41,865 nucleotides of DNA from Burkholderiales bacterium (GCA_026400105.1 JAPLPQ010000074.1:1-41865), one strand, 5' to 3'. Numbered from the stretch's first letter, positions 16,686 to 25,901 are shown. Made by a program: numbers and translations. The notes: generated from the sequence alone by a model not told the origin.

Positions 16686-18050
16686 CTAGCCAGATGTCCT
16701 GGCCTGTACCCGGGATGCCAGCCAGACCAGCAGCAGCACCGGCAGACCGAGCAGCGCCGTGCCGACGAAGAAGCTGCTGTAGCCATAGGCATCGACGAAG
16801 ACTCCCGAATAGCCGGCCAGCCACTTGGGCGCGAGCAGCATCATCGAGCTGAACAGCGCGTATTGCGTGGCCGAATAGCTCACATTGGTCAGGCTCGACA
16901 GGTAGGCGACGAAGGCGGCCGAGGCGATGCCAGAGCTCAGGTTGTCGGCGGCGATCACCGCGATCAGCGCCACCAGGTCATGACCATGCCAGGCCAGCCA
17001 GGCGAACAACAGGTTGCTGACGGCGCTCAGCAGCGCCCCCAGCATCAGCACCCGCATCACGCCCCAGCGCAGCGCCAGCGCGCCGCCAGCAAAAGCCCCG
17101 ACCAGGGTCATGATGACACCATAGACCTTGGTGACGGCGGCGACCTCGTCCTTGCTGTAGCCCATGTCGACATAGAACGGGTTGGCCATGATGCCCATCA
17201 CCACGTCGCTGATGCGGTAGATCCCGATCAGCGCCAGCAGCAGCAGGGCCTGGGAGCCGTAGCGCTGCAGGAATTCGGCGAAGGGCTCGACCAGCACCTC
17301 GCGCAGCCAGGCCGCGAGGTTGCGCGCCGGCGGGATGACGCGCCGCACCGGCTCGGGCGAGAGCAGCACGGTCAGCAGGCCGATCACCATCGAGCCGGCC
17401 ATGACCAGATAGGCGCTGCTCCAGGCCGCCTGCTGATAGCCGGCCGCGATCGCGGGCGCCAGTTCGGCACGCGCGGCCAGCCAGAGCACACCGGCACCGG
17501 CCCAGATCATCGCGAGCCGGTAGCCGGTCTGGTAGTAGGCGACCAGCGTGCCCTGGTGCCGGGCATCGGCCGACTCGATCCGGAACGCGTCGAGCGCGAT
17601 GTCCTGCGTCGCCGAGGCAAAGGCCACCAGCAGGGCGTAGCCCACCATCGCGTGGAGGTCGGCGCGCGGGTCGGTCAGCGCCATGCCGACCAGGCCGGCC
17701 ATGATGACCAACTGCGACAGCAGCAGCCAGGCACGGCGCTGACCGAGCCAGCGGCTCAGTCCCGGCAGCGGCAGCCGGTCGACCAGCGGTGCCCAGCACC
17801 ACTTGAAACCGTAGGCCAGGCCGACCCAGCTCAGGTAGCCGATGGTGGCGCGGTCGAGACCGGCCTCGCGCAGGCGAAAGCTCAGCGTGCCGAGCACCAG
17901 CAGCAGCGGCAGGCCGGCGGCGAAACCGAGCGCGAACAGGCGCAGGCCAGCGGGCTGCAGGTAGGCGCGCAGGGTGGCGCGCCAGGAGAGCACCGGCTCG
18001 GACGGCGGCTCGACGACGGTGGACGCGGGACGGGAATCGGATAGGGGCAT
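16686..18050 (-). CDS. ampG: AmpG-like muropeptide permease (MFS)
   Basis: 454 residues, about 12-14 hydrophobic helices. AmpG imports anhydro-muropeptides from the periplasm for cell-wall recycling and affects beta-lactamase induction. Family marks include FALGFAAGLPLLLVLGTLSFRLREAGLDRATIGYLSWVGLAYGFKWCWAPLVDR near the N-terminus, FASATQDIALDAFRIE and ADNLSSGIASAAFVAYLSSL. The ATG at 18050 fits the family start; a much longer open frame upstream is not credible. It is divergent from the M48 peptidase gene, 57 bases away. Confidence 0.9.
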   Translation of the reverse strand: MPLSDSRPASTVVEPPSEPVLSWRATLRAYLQPAGLRLFALGFAAGLPLLLVLGTLSFRLREAGLDRATIGYLSWVGLAYGFKWCWAPLVDRLPLPGLSRWLGQRRAWLLLSQLVIMAGLVGMALTDPRADLHAMVGYALLVAFASATQDIALDAFRIESADARHQGTLVAYYQTGYRLAMIWAGAGVLWLAARAELAPAIAAGYQQAAWSSAYLVMAGSMVIGLLTVLLSPEPVRRVIPPARNLAAWLREVLVEPFAEFLQRYGSQALLLLALIGIYRISDVVMGIMANPFYVDMGYSKDEVAAVTKVYGVIMTLVGAFAGGALALRWGVMRVLMLGALLSAVSNLLFAWLAWHGHDLVALIAVIAADNLSSGIASAAFVAYLSSLTNVSYSATQYALFSSMMLLAPKWLAGYSGVFVDAYGYSSFFVGTALLGLPVLLLVWLASRVQARTSG

Positions 18051-18095
18051 GTCGGGCTTGAAACAGAAAACCTGCGCAGGCGGCAGGCTTTTGTC

Positions 18096-18101
18096 TATTA
18101 T
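18096..18101 (+). promoter_or_regulatory. Possible -10 box just upstream of the M48 peptidase
   Basis: TATTAT ends 6 bases before the ATG at 18108. If used, transcription would start at or next to the start codon, giving a leaderless message. There is no recognisable Shine-Dalgarno in TTGGCGCATG, which agrees. Confidence 0.35.
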
Positions 18102-18107
18102 TGGCGC

Positions 18108-18989
18108 ATGTGCTGGCTTTGCGACGCGAAATCCTCCCTTTCGGCTCCGGCCGGGATTCATGACGAACCGGGTGCCGGGCGCTGGTCGCCGCGGCGCGGC
18201 TTCCTGCTGGCCGGCGCGGCGGCCGCCACCGGACTGGTCAGCGCCACGGCGCAGGCCCAGGTCGATGTCGGCGAGGCCTCGGCGCTGCGCAATCTGGTGC
18301 CGGCCGAGGAGCTCGAAGGCGCGGCGCGACAGCAATATGGGGAAATGCTGGAGCAGGCCCGGGCCAAGGGGGCGCTGGCGCCCGACCAGCACCCCCAGCT
18401 GCAGCGGCTGCGCCAGATCGCGCGCCGCCTGATTCCCTTCACCGCGCCGTGGAACTCGCGCTCGCGCAGCTGGCAATGGGAGGTCAACCTGATCGGCAAC
18501 TCCCAGGTCAACGCCTTCTGCATGCCGGGCGGCAAGATCTGCTTCTACACCGGCATCCTCGACAAGCTCAAGCTCGGTGACGACGAGGTGGCGATGGTCA
18601 TGGGCCACGAGATGGCGCATGCCCTGCACGAGCATGCGCGCGAGCGGCTGGCCAAGACCCAGGCCACCAGCCTGGGACTGTCGCTGGGCGCGCGCCTGCT
18701 GGGCCTGGGCGAGCTGGGCAATGTCGCGGCCGACCTCGGCACCCAGCTGCTGAGCCTCAAGTACAGCCGCGATGACGAGACCGAGGCCGACCTGGTCGGA
18801 CTCGAGCTCGGCGCGCGCGCGGGCTACAACCCGCAGGCCAGCGTCTCGCTCTGGCGCAAGATGATGGCGGCCAACGGCCGCGGCGGTCCCGGCTTCCTGT
18901 CGACCCACCCGAGCGGCCCGAACCGGATCCAGGAACTGCAGGACAACCTGCCCCGGGTCAGGCAGCTCTACGAACAGGCCAGGGGCTGA
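18108..18989 (+). CDS. M48-family metallopeptidase with Tat-type signal
   Basis: 293 residues. The zinc site is HEMAH (167-171), with the third ligand in DDETEADLVGLE (about 222-233). STHPSGPNRIQEL near the end is typical of periplasmic M48 peptidases of the LoiP/YcaL/BepA group. An RRGFLLAGAAAATGL segment (29-43) is a good twin-arginine or Sec export signal. It is preceded by an unusual N-terminus MCWLCD with a CxxC pair. These proteases act in outer-membrane protein quality control. No other in-frame start is available before the signal. It is divergent from ampG. Confidence 0.9.
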   Translation: MCWLCDAKSSLSAPAGIHDEPGAGRWSPRRGFLLAGAAAATGLVSATAQAQVDVGEASALRNLVPAEELEGAARQQYGEMLEQARAKGALAPDQHPQLQRLRQIARRLIPFTAPWNSRSRSWQWEVNLIGNSQVNAFCMPGGKICFYTGILDKLKLGDDEVAMVMGHEMAHALHEHARERLAKTQATSLGLSLGARLLGLGELGNVAADLGTQLLSLKYSRDDETEADLVGLELGARAGYNPQASVSLWRKMMAANGRGGPGFLSTHPSGPNRIQELQDNLPRVRQLYEQARG

Positions 18990-19013
18990 AGCCAGGCCCT
19001 GGCGGCGGCGCGA

Positions 19014-19652
19014 TCAGGTGCCGCGCACGTAGGGATTCACGCGCCGCTCGCGACCGAAGCTGCTTTCGGGACCGTGACCCGGAATGAAGACGGTGTCGTC
19101 GCCCATCGGCCACAGGCGCTGCGTGATGCTGGCGATCAGCTGCTCGTGGTTGCCGCCGGGGAAATCGGTGCGACCGATGCTGCCGGCGAACAGCACATCG
19201 CCGACGAAGGCGCGCTTGGCCTCGGCCGAATGAAAGACCACATGGCCCGGCGTGTGACCCGGGCAATGGCGCACCGCCACCTCGCTGTGACCCAGCTGCA
19301 GCCGGTCGAGGTCATGCAGCCAGCGCGTCGGCGTGAAATGGCCGGCCGGCGGAAAGCCGAACTTGACGCTCTGCATCGGCAGGCCGTCGATCCAGTACTG
19401 GTCGCCCTCGTGCGGGCCGATGATCGGCAGCTTGAAGCGCTGCGCCAGCTCGGCCGTGCCGCCGGCATGGTCGATATGCGCGTGGGTCAGCCAGATCTGG
19501 CCGAGCTTGAGTCCGAGCCGGTCGACCTCGGCCAGCACCCGCTCGAGATCGCCGCCCGGATCGATCACGGCGGCCTCCAGGGTCTGGTCGCACCAGACGA
19601 GCGAGCAGTTCTGCTGGAAGGGCGTGACGGGTATCGTGAGGTATTGCAGCAT
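19014..19652 (-). CDS. YcbL-like metallo-beta-lactamase-fold hydrolase
   Basis: 212 residues. A single MBL domain with THAHIDHAGG (zinc ligands, about 61-70), HCPGHTPGHVVFH, FVGDVLFAGSIGRTDFPGG and a terminal IPGHGPESSFGRERRVNPYV. This is the compact type of glyoxalase-II-like enzyme (E. coli YcbL, 215 residues), which hydrolyses S-lactoylglutathione in vitro. The physiological substrate is unclear. I chose the ATG at 19652, giving MLQYLTIPVTPFQQNCSL, the family's usual start, over the in-frame ATG at 19670. It follows the ATPase gene in the same direction with a 28-base gap. Confidence 0.9.
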   Translation of the reverse strand: MLQYLTIPVTPFQQNCSLVWCDQTLEAAVIDPGGDLERVLAEVDRLGLKLGQIWLTHAHIDHAGGTAELAQRFKLPIIGPHEGDQYWIDGLPMQSVKFGFPPAGHFTPTRWLHDLDRLQLGHSEVAVRHCPGHTPGHVVFHSAEAKRAFVGDVLFAGSIGRTDFPGGNHEQLIASITQRLWPMGDDTVFIPGHGPESSFGRERRVNPYVRGT

Positions 19653-19680
19653 GCGCCTCATTGTAGGCAAGCCGGGCGGC

Positions 19681-21618
19681 TCACATATTGGTCGCGGCGA
19701 TCACCTCGGCCAGATCGGTCAGGCCGGCCACCACCTTCTCGATGCCGTCCTGGCGCAGCGTGTGCATGCCGGCTGCGAGCGCACTGTGGCGGATCTCGCC
19801 GGCCGGGGCGCGGTGGCGGATATGGTGGCGGATCTGGTCGTCGTTGAGCATCAGCTCGTAGATGCCGAGCCGGCCCCGGTAGCCGCGCTGCTCGCAGGCC
19901 TCGCAACCATGCCTGACGAAGCTGCTGAGTTGCCGGATACCGAAGGCATCGGGCCGGCCATGGTCGCGACGCCAGCGCTCGATCAGCGCGGCAACCTCGC
20001 GCGGGTCATGCTGCGACTGGCCGTTAAGGTACTGGTTGGCCAGGGCCTCGATCTCCTCGGCAGTGGCCGGACGGACTTCGACACATTGCTGGCACAGCCG
20101 GCGCACCAGGCGCTGGGCCAGGATGGCCAGCAGGGAATCCGAGAAGTTGAACGGATCGAGCCCGATCTCGAGCAGCCGCGCGATGCTCTCGGGCGCCGAG
20201 TTGGTGTGCAGGGTCGACAGCACCAGGTGGCCGGTCAGCGAGGCCTCGACCGCGATGCGCGCGGTCTCCTCGTCGCGCATCTCGCCGATCATGATCACGT
20301 CGGGGTCGGCGCGCAGGAAGGTCCGCATCGCGTTGGCGAAGGTCCAGCCGATGCGCGGGTTCATCTGCACCTGGCGCAGGCCGTCCTGGGTGATCTCGAT
20401 CGGGTCCTCGGCAGTCCAGATCTTGCGGTTCTCGGTGTTGATGTCGCTGATCAGCGAATGCAGCGTGGTGGTCTTGCCGCTGCCGGTCGGGCCGCAGACC
20501 AGCATCAGGCCATAGGGCTTGAGCGCCATCCGGCGCAGCTCGGCCAGATTGCCGGCACTCAGGCCGATCGAGTCGAGCGGCATCGGCTTGGAGCCGGCCA
20601 GCAGCCGCAGCACGACATCCTCGAGTCCGCCATGGGTCGGCACGGTGACGACGCGCAGTTCGGTCTTGCTGCCGCCGAAGCGGGCGAAATCGATCTTGCC
20701 ATCCTGCGGCTTGCGGTGCTCGGAGATGTCCATGCCCGCCATGATCTTGATGCGCGCGACCAGCGCATAGCGAAAGCGCGACTCGACCTCGAGGTAGCGC
20801 CGCAGTTCGCCGTCGATCCGGAACCGGATCCTGACCTTGCGCGGGGCGGGCTGGGTCTCGATATGGATGTCGGACGCCTTCTGCGCGATCGCCTCGGCGA
20901 TCAGCGAGTTGATCAGCCGCACCAGCGTGTTGTCGGACTCGCTGACGACATCGGACTCGGGTTCGCGGCCGACTTCCGCGCCGGCCTGCAGGTCGTTGAC
21001 CAGGTCGCGCGACGAGGCACGGTTGACCTCCCTGGGCCTGGGCAGCTCGCCCGGACCGACCTGCGGCTCGTAGGCGCGCGCGACCGAGGGCATCAGCGTG
21101 CCGGGTGCCGCCAGCACCGAGACGATGCGGCGCTGGGTCATGAAGCGCAGTTCATCGAGCAGCCGCTTGTCGAGCGGATCGGCCATCGCGAGCACCAGGA
21201 TGTCGTCCTGCAGCAACAGCGGCAGCACCGCCTCGCGCTCGGCAAAGCTGCGCGGCACCAGCGCGAGTGCCTCCTGGTCGAACAGGTAGACCGAAGGGTC
21301 GAGCACGCGGTTGCCGAGCCAGCCCGCGATCACATGGCGCAGCTGGGCCTCGGTCAGCAGACCGCTCTCGACCAGCTGCTGGCCGAGCTGGCGGTGGATG
21401 CCGAGCGAGCGCTGCTCGGCCTGGGTCGCGAGCGCCTTGGACAGCTGCTCGGCAGTCAGGGTGCCGCTGCGCACCAGCGCATCGCCGAGATGGCGCGCGC
21501 CATGGGCGGAGGACTGCGGGTTCTGCAGCAGCTGCCAGAGCTCGTCCGGCATCCTGGGCCTGGGATAGGCCGAGCTGGCAGAGACCGGAGCGGCAATATC
21601 GGAAGGAAGGTCTGACAA
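19681..21618 (-). CDS. GspE/PilB-family secretion or pilus assembly ATPase (orphan)
   Basis: 645 residues. The N-terminal MshEN-like region (about 41-180) has ARHLGDALVRSGTLTAEQL and GQQLVESGLLTEAQL. The ATPase core has Walker A GPTGSGKT (376-383), the Asp box TAEDPIEIT, Walker B VIMIGEMRDEETA (441-453) and the His box TGHLVLSTLHTNSA. A tetracysteine zinc motif (CQQC at 509-512, CEAC later) is characteristic of GspE/PilB. It would power a type II secretion system or type IV pilus from the cytoplasm. No gspF/pilC, pilin or secretin gene lies nearby. The start is uncertain: TTG at 21618, or ATG at 21552, which also spares the domain. Confidence 0.9.
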   Translation of the reverse strand: MSDLPSDIAAPVSASSAYPRPRMPDELWQLLQNPQSSAHGARHLGDALVRSGTLTAEQLSKALATQAEQRSLGIHRQLGQQLVESGLLTEAQLRHVIAGWLGNRVLDPSVYLFDQEALALVPRSFAEREAVLPLLLQDDILVLAMADPLDKRLLDELRFMTQRRIVSVLAAPGTLMPSVARAYEPQVGPGELPRPREVNRASSRDLVNDLQAGAEVGREPESDVVSESDNTLVRLINSLIAEAIAQKASDIHIETQPAPRKVRIRFRIDGELRRYLEVESRFRYALVARIKIMAGMDISEHRKPQDGKIDFARFGGSKTELRVVTVPTHGGLEDVVLRLLAGSKPMPLDSIGLSAGNLAELRRMALKPYGLMLVCGPTGSGKTTTLHSLISDINTENRKIWTAEDPIEITQDGLRQVQMNPRIGWTFANAMRTFLRADPDVIMIGEMRDEETARIAVEASLTGHLVLSTLHTNSAPESIARLLEIGLDPFNFSDSLLAILAQRLVRRLCQQCVEVRPATAEEIEALANQYLNGQSQHDPREVAALIERWRRDHGRPDAFGIRQLSSFVRHGCEACEQRGYRGRLGIYELMLNDDQIRHHIRHRAPAGEIRHSALAAGMHTLRQDGIEKVVAGLTDLAEVIAATNM

Positions 21619-21785
21619 GTTCTGGCCCGGATCGGAAACGAGCGACGGGCCCGATGCCCGACGGCTGCTCGGTTCATTGTGCCGATTTTTCGCTGCCGGG
21701 TCACGGGCACCCGATCCGTGCCAGCCATTCTCCTGCTGGATGGGCGCAGAAGCCCGCCCCGGGTGCGCCTGCGCGCCGGTGCCGC

Positions 21786-22229
21786 TCAGTACTGCTTGTA
21801 GGGCAGGAACTTGCCGGACAGCACCACGTTGACCCGGTCGCCCTTGGGGTCCTGCTGGCGCTGGATGTCCATGCTGAAGTCGATCGCGCTCATGATGCCG
21901 TCGCCAAACTCCTCATGGATCAGCTCCTTGATCGTGCTGCCATAGACGCTGACGATTTCGTACCAGCGGTAAATCAGCGGGTCGGTCGGCACCGGCGTCG
22001 GCAGCGAGCCCTTGTACGGCACCACCTGCAGCCATTTGCGTTCCTCTTCGGTCAGGTCGAAGATGTCGCCGATGATGGCAGCCTGGGCGGCATCAAAGGT
22101 CATCTGGCCCAGGCAGCCTGCGGTCGTCCACTCCTTGGACAGGCCGACCTGCTGGGCTACCTGCTCCCATTTGATGCCCTTGGCTACCTTGGTGCTGATG
22201 ATTTTTTCGGTGACGTCGATGCGGTTCAT
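21786..22229 (-). CDS. cynS: Cyanase (cyanate hydratase)
   Basis: It converts cyanate and bicarbonate to ammonia and CO2 via carbamate. 147 residues, slightly under the usual 156. The N-terminal helix-turn-helix-like half (MNRIDVTEKIISTKVAKGIKWEQVAQQVGLSKEWTTAGCLGQ) is followed by the catalytic half: IYRWYEIVSVYGSTIKELIHEEFGDGIMSAIDF contains the Arg, Glu and Ser that line the decamer's active site, then KGDRVNVVLSGKFLPYKQY. The ATG at 22229 fits the family start. It lies 70 bases downstream of eutR in the same direction and is probably co-transcribed with it. No cynT carbonic anhydrase or cynX transporter is adjacent. Confidence 0.95.
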   Translation of the reverse strand: MNRIDVTEKIISTKVAKGIKWEQVAQQVGLSKEWTTAGCLGQMTFDAAQAAIIGDIFDLTEEERKWLQVVPYKGSLPTPVPTDPLIYRWYEIVSVYGSTIKELIHEEFGDGIMSAIDFSMDIQRQQDPKGDRVNVVLSGKFLPYKQY

Positions 22230-22299
22230 GAGTGCTCCAGTTTTGACGAATGAAACCAGGAAAGGCGTTGACAGGAAAAGGGGGCTGGCCCGATCACCA

Positions 22300-23343
22300 T
22301 CAAGGTGCCCCGGCCTTGCGTGTGGTCGAAGGCATTTCGCCAAACAGCTTGCGGTAGTCGCTGGCGAACTGGCTGAAGTGCCAGAAGCCCCAGTTCACGG
22401 CCACGTCCTGCACCGACTGCTGGCGCAACGCGGCCTGACGCAGGTGGCGGCGCACCCCGTTGAGCCGGATCGCGCGCAGGTATTGCAGCGGGCTCAGGCC
22501 CAGCACATCCTCGAAGCAGTACTGCAGGGTCCGACGGCTCACATGCAGCTGCTCGCAGAGCTCCGGCACGGTCACGGCCTGGTCAGGCCGGGCCAGCACC
22601 AGTTCTCGGGCCTGGGACACGACACGTTGCCGTTTCGCCAAGCTCTGGCGCGGACCCGGGTCGGCAATGCCGTGTTCGAGCAGGCCCACCACCATGTCAA
22701 GCAGTTCGGCCTGCAGGGCCTGCACATGCTGCACCTGCGAGGCGGGGCTCAGGCCCACGGGAGTGTGGGCCAGTGCCGCCTGCAGCAGGCGTTGGCCGTG
22801 CGCGCGCGCAGCTTCGCCCGCATGCAGCCAGTGGGCCTGCTGCAAGCCGGCCCAATCGATGCGGCGGCCCTGGCGTTCAGCCGCTGCTTGCAGGGCCTGC
22901 CGCTGCACCACCACGCCGAAGATGCTGTGCGCCGGAGGCGTCAGCAGCTCAAAGGGCTCGTCACCCGGCCGCAGCATGATGTCGTGGTCCGCATTGAGCC
23001 GGCCATTGATGCGGATATGTGCCGCGCCCGCCGTGCCCGCCGTGGCGGACATATCGGGCAGGCCCAGCCACAGGGCGTCGGACCACAGGGTGCACGACTG
23101 GCGTACCGACTGGTTGACGCGCTCGCGAAACAGCTGCATCTGCGGCAGGTGCAGCTCCAGCAGCTCCCCGCTGAACGCGCCGCAGCTCAGCTGGTCGTAG
23201 TGCTGATCCCAGCCGGTCAGCTGGCTGGCTTGTTCGTCGGCATCGTGCACCAGTGACGACCGCAGGGCCACGGCAGGCGACGGGTGGCACCAAATGGAGG
23301 CGCTCGGCGCGCGAAACGCAATCGACGGCGTGGCAGTGGGCAT
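22300..23343 (-). CDS. eutR: EutR-like AraC-family regulator of ethanolamine use
   Basis: 347 residues, matching E. coli EutR (350). The C-terminal AraC domain carries VTVPELCEQLHVSRRTLQYCFEDVLGLSPLQYLRAIRLNGVRRHL and the second helix-turn-helix VQDVAVNWGFWHFSQFASDYRKLFGEMPS. The N-terminal half resembles EutR (LTGWDQHYDQLSCGAFSGELLEL, QLFRERVNQSVRQSC). EutR activates eut genes when both ethanolamine and adenosylcobalamin are present. It is divergent from eutB, which supports the call. The start is the ATG at 23343; a TTG at 23367 would add eight residues but lacks a proper ribosome-binding site. The next gene, cynS, is probably on the same mRNA. Confidence 0.9.
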   Translation of the reverse strand: MPTATPSIAFRAPSASIWCHPSPAVALRSSLVHDADEQASQLTGWDQHYDQLSCGAFSGELLELHLPQMQLFRERVNQSVRQSCTLWSDALWLGLPDMSATAGTAGAAHIRINGRLNADHDIMLRPGDEPFELLTPPAHSIFGVVVQRQALQAAAERQGRRIDWAGLQQAHWLHAGEAARAHGQRLLQAALAHTPVGLSPASQVQHVQALQAELLDMVVGLLEHGIADPGPRQSLAKRQRVVSQARELVLARPDQAVTVPELCEQLHVSRRTLQYCFEDVLGLSPLQYLRAIRLNGVRRHLRQAALRQQSVQDVAVNWGFWHFSQFASDYRKLFGEMPSTTRKAGAP

Positions 23344-23436
23344 GGGGGCGGTTTGCAACTTTGCCAATTTCCGATAACGCCCGACTCGAGCGTTTTCTTA
23401 CAGTGGCTCAAGCAATAACCATTCCCTTCATCTGCC

Positions 23437-23481
23437 ATGACCACAACTTCCTCATCCAGTGCCCCGGCACTGCAATCATGA
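23437..23481 (+). CDS. Possible 14-residue leader peptide overlapping the eutB start
   Basis: A short frame, [14 protein letters not shown], begins with ATG at 23437. Its stop overlaps the eutB ATG (TCATGAG), the classical arrangement for translational coupling. There is no clear Shine-Dalgarno for it, and none for eutB either. It may be chance. Confidence 0.3.
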   Translation: MTTTSSSSAPALQS

Positions 23482-24884
23482 GCCGCGCGCGCTATCGGCA
23501 CCAGGTGGGGGTGCAGACCTTCACCTTCCGTGATCTCAAGGATCTGATGGCCAAGGCCACGCCCGCCCGGTCGGGCGACTTGCTGGCGGGCGTGGCGGCT
23601 CAGACCGCGCAGGAGCGCGTGGTGGCACAGATGACGCTGGCCGAGCTGCCGCTGCGCACCTTCCTGAACGAGGCCCTGATCCCGTATGAAGAGGACGAGG
23701 TCACGCGCCTGATCATGGATACGCACAGCGCAGAGTCCTTCGCGCCGATCGCGCACCTGACCGTGGGCGACTTGCGCAACTGGCTGCTGGCCGATGACAC
23801 CGATGGGGCCGCGCTGGCGGCAGTGCGTGCCGGCATCACGCCCGAGATGGCTGCGGCAGTCAGCAAGATCATGCGCCACCAGGACCTGATCCTGGTGGCC
23901 AGCAAGTGCGAGGTGCGATCGGCTTTTCGCAACAGCATCGGCCTGCCGGGACGCCTGTCCACGCGCCTGCAGCCCAACCACCCGACCGACGACAGCAGCG
24001 GCATCGCTGCCAGCCTGCTCGACGGGCTGCTGTACGGCAGCGGCGACGCGGTGATCGGCATCAACCCTGCCACCGACAACGTAGCCCAGGTCATCCGGCT
24101 GGTGTCCATGATGGCCGAGGTGATCGAGCATTACGGCATCCCGACGCAGTCCTGCGTGCTGACCCATGTGACCAACACCCTCCAGGCCATCGAGCGTGGC
24201 GCGCCGGTGGACCTGGTCTTCCAGTCGATTGGCGGCACCGAGGCCACCAACCGCAGCTTCGGCATCACGCTGGACCTGCTGGCCGAAGCGCGTCAAGCAG
24301 CGCTGTCGCTGCAACGCGGCACGGTGGGCAACAACGTCATGTACTTCGAGACCGGACAGGGCAGCGCCCTGTCCGCCAACGGCCACCATGGCGTCGATCA
24401 GCAGACCTGCGAAGCCCGCGCCTACGCGGTGGCACGCCACTTCAAGCCGCTGCTGGTCAACAGCGTGGTGGGCTTCATCGGGCCCGAATACCTGTACGAC
24501 GGCAAGCAGATCATCCGCGCCGGGCTGGAGGACCATTTCTGCGCCAAGCTGCTGGGCCTGCCCATGGGCTGCGATGTCTGCTATACCAACCATGCCGAGG
24601 CCGACCAGAACGACATGGACGTGCTTCTCACGCTGCTGGCCACGGCGGGGTGCACCTTCGTGATGGGCATCCCGGGGTCGGACGACATCATGCTGAACTA
24701 CCAGACCACGTCCTTCCACGACGCGCTCTATGCCCGCCGCCTGCTGGGCCTGCGCCCGGCGCCCGAATTCGAAGCCTGGCTGGCCCGGACGCAGATCTTC
24801 AGCCGGCCCGATGCCCAGTTCCGCCTGCACGACGGCCTGCCGCCCATGTTCCAGCCCGCCCTTGCGCACACCGGGAGAAGCTGA
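23478..24884 (+). CDS. eutB: Ethanolamine ammonia-lyase, large (alpha) subunit
   Basis: Adenosylcobalamin-dependent enzyme that splits ethanolamine to acetaldehyde and ammonia together with EutC. 468 residues; E. coli EutB has 453 and the extra ones are at the N-terminus ([23 protein letters not shown]). Conserved segments include [130 protein letters not shown] and [11 protein letters not shown]. The ethanolamine-binding Arg, Asn, Gln, Glu and Asp positions lie in these blocks. eutC follows two bases after the stop. No shell or eutA genes are near. Confidence 0.97.
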   Translation: MSRARYRHQVGVQTFTFRDLKDLMAKATPARSGDLLAGVAAQTAQERVVAQMTLAELPLRTFLNEALIPYEEDEVTRLIMDTHSAESFAPIAHLTVGDLRNWLLADDTDGAALAAVRAGITPEMAAAVSKIMRHQDLILVASKCEVRSAFRNSIGLPGRLSTRLQPNHPTDDSSGIAASLLDGLLYGSGDAVIGINPATDNVAQVIRLVSMMAEVIEHYGIPTQSCVLTHVTNTLQAIERGAPVDLVFQSIGGTEATNRSFGITLDLLAEARQAALSLQRGTVGNNVMYFETGQGSALSANGHHGVDQQTCEARAYAVARHFKPLLVNSVVGFIGPEYLYDGKQIIRAGLEDHFCAKLLGLPMGCDVCYTNHAEADQNDMDVLLTLLATAGCTFVMGIPGSDDIMLNYQTTSFHDALYARRLLGLRPAPEFEAWLARTQIFSRPDAQFRLHDGLPPMFQPALAHTGRS

Positions 24885-24886
24885 GC

Positions 24887-25861
24887 ATGGCCGACCCCAA
24901 AGACCCCACCATGCCACTCGTCACGGCCAATCCCTGGTCGGCCTTGCGCCGCTACACCGATGCGCGCATCGCGCTGGGCCGCGCCGGCGTGAGCCTGCCG
25001 ACGCAAGCGCAGCTGGCCTTTCAGCTGGCCCATGCCCAGGCCCGCGATGCCGTGCATCTGGCACTCGACCCGACAGCCTTGCGACAGGCGCTGGCTGACC
25101 TGGGCCACGAGGCTGTCGCACTGCACAGCGCTGCCGCCGACCGGAACAGCTACTTGCAGCGTCCCGACCTGGGCCGGCGCCTGGGCGCCGAGTCGCGTGC
25201 GCTGCTGATGTCCAGGCTGAGCGCGCCCCAGCAGGCGCTCGTGTCACCGCAGGCCAGCGTGCTGGACCAGGCAATCGTCGAGCGCGTGCACGATGTGGCC
25301 TTCGTGGTGGCGGATGGCCTGTCCGCCCTGGCCATCTGCCGCCATGCCGTGCCTTTTCTGCAGGCACTGCTGCCCCGCCTGCTGGACGAAGGCTGGCAGG
25401 TGGCACCCCTGACGCTGGTCAGCCAGGGCCGCGTGGCGGTGGCCGACGAGGTGGGCCAGTTGCTGCGCGCGCGCATGGTGGTGGTCCTGATTGGCGAGCG
25501 GCCAGGTCTGAGCTCGCCCGACAGCATGGGCCTGTACCTGACCTGGATGCCCCGCGTCGGCCAGAGCGACGCGAACCGCAACTGCATCTCCAACGTGAGA
25601 CCTGCGGGCCTGCCCTATGACGAGGCCCTGCGCAAGCTCCACTACCTGATGACCGAAGCCCGGGCCCGTGCCATTTCGGGGGTGGCGCTCAAGGATGAAG
25701 CGCCGAGCAGCGATGCCAGCCTGGCCCTGTCCGCGCCCTCCCATTTCCTGCTGCCCGACCCGCCACAGGTTGAGCGCGACCGGCTGCCTGGGCCGCCGGA
25801 GCAAGCGGTTCCCCAGGCAGGCAGGCGAATATTGCCCGCCGAGGCGATCCAACCCAGATGA
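24887..25861 (+). CDS. eutC: Ethanolamine ammonia-lyase, small (beta) subunit
   Basis: Partner of EutB that completes the adenosylcobalamin site. 324 residues, longer than the 295 of E. coli EutC because of a Pro-rich C-terminal tail (about 285-324). Family segments: [102 protein letters not shown] and KLHYLMTEA. The ATG at 24887 follows GGGAGAAG with good spacing and lies two bases after the eutB stop. Nothing downstream belongs to the eut pathway. Confidence 0.96.
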   Translation: MADPKDPTMPLVTANPWSALRRYTDARIALGRAGVSLPTQAQLAFQLAHAQARDAVHLALDPTALRQALADLGHEAVALHSAAADRNSYLQRPDLGRRLGAESRALLMSRLSAPQQALVSPQASVLDQAIVERVHDVAFVVADGLSALAICRHAVPFLQALLPRLLDEGWQVAPLTLVSQGRVAVADEVGQLLRARMVVVLIGERPGLSSPDSMGLYLTWMPRVGQSDANRNCISNVRPAGLPYDEALRKLHYLMTEARARAISGVALKDEAPSSDASLALSAPSHFLLPDPPQVERDRLPGPPEQAVPQAGRRILPAEAIQPR

Positions 25862-25901
25862 GAACGGCTGGACCAGGGTCGGCTGCGGCGACAATCCCGG
25901 C

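Noticed and set aside
16572..18044. A 490-codon plus-strand frame over the ampG-like gene
   Set aside because: Antisense to a complete membrane transporter; Gln/His/Arg-rich with no domain.
19333..21615. A 760-codon open frame on the plus strand over the secretion ATPase
   Set aside because: It mirrors the ATPase gene on the other strand, which has all catalytic motifs. Long antisense frames are expected at this GC content, and the translation is Arg/His/Gln-rich with no domain.
23217..24917. A 566-codon minus-strand frame over eutB
   Set aside because: Antisense to a clear EutB; no family features.
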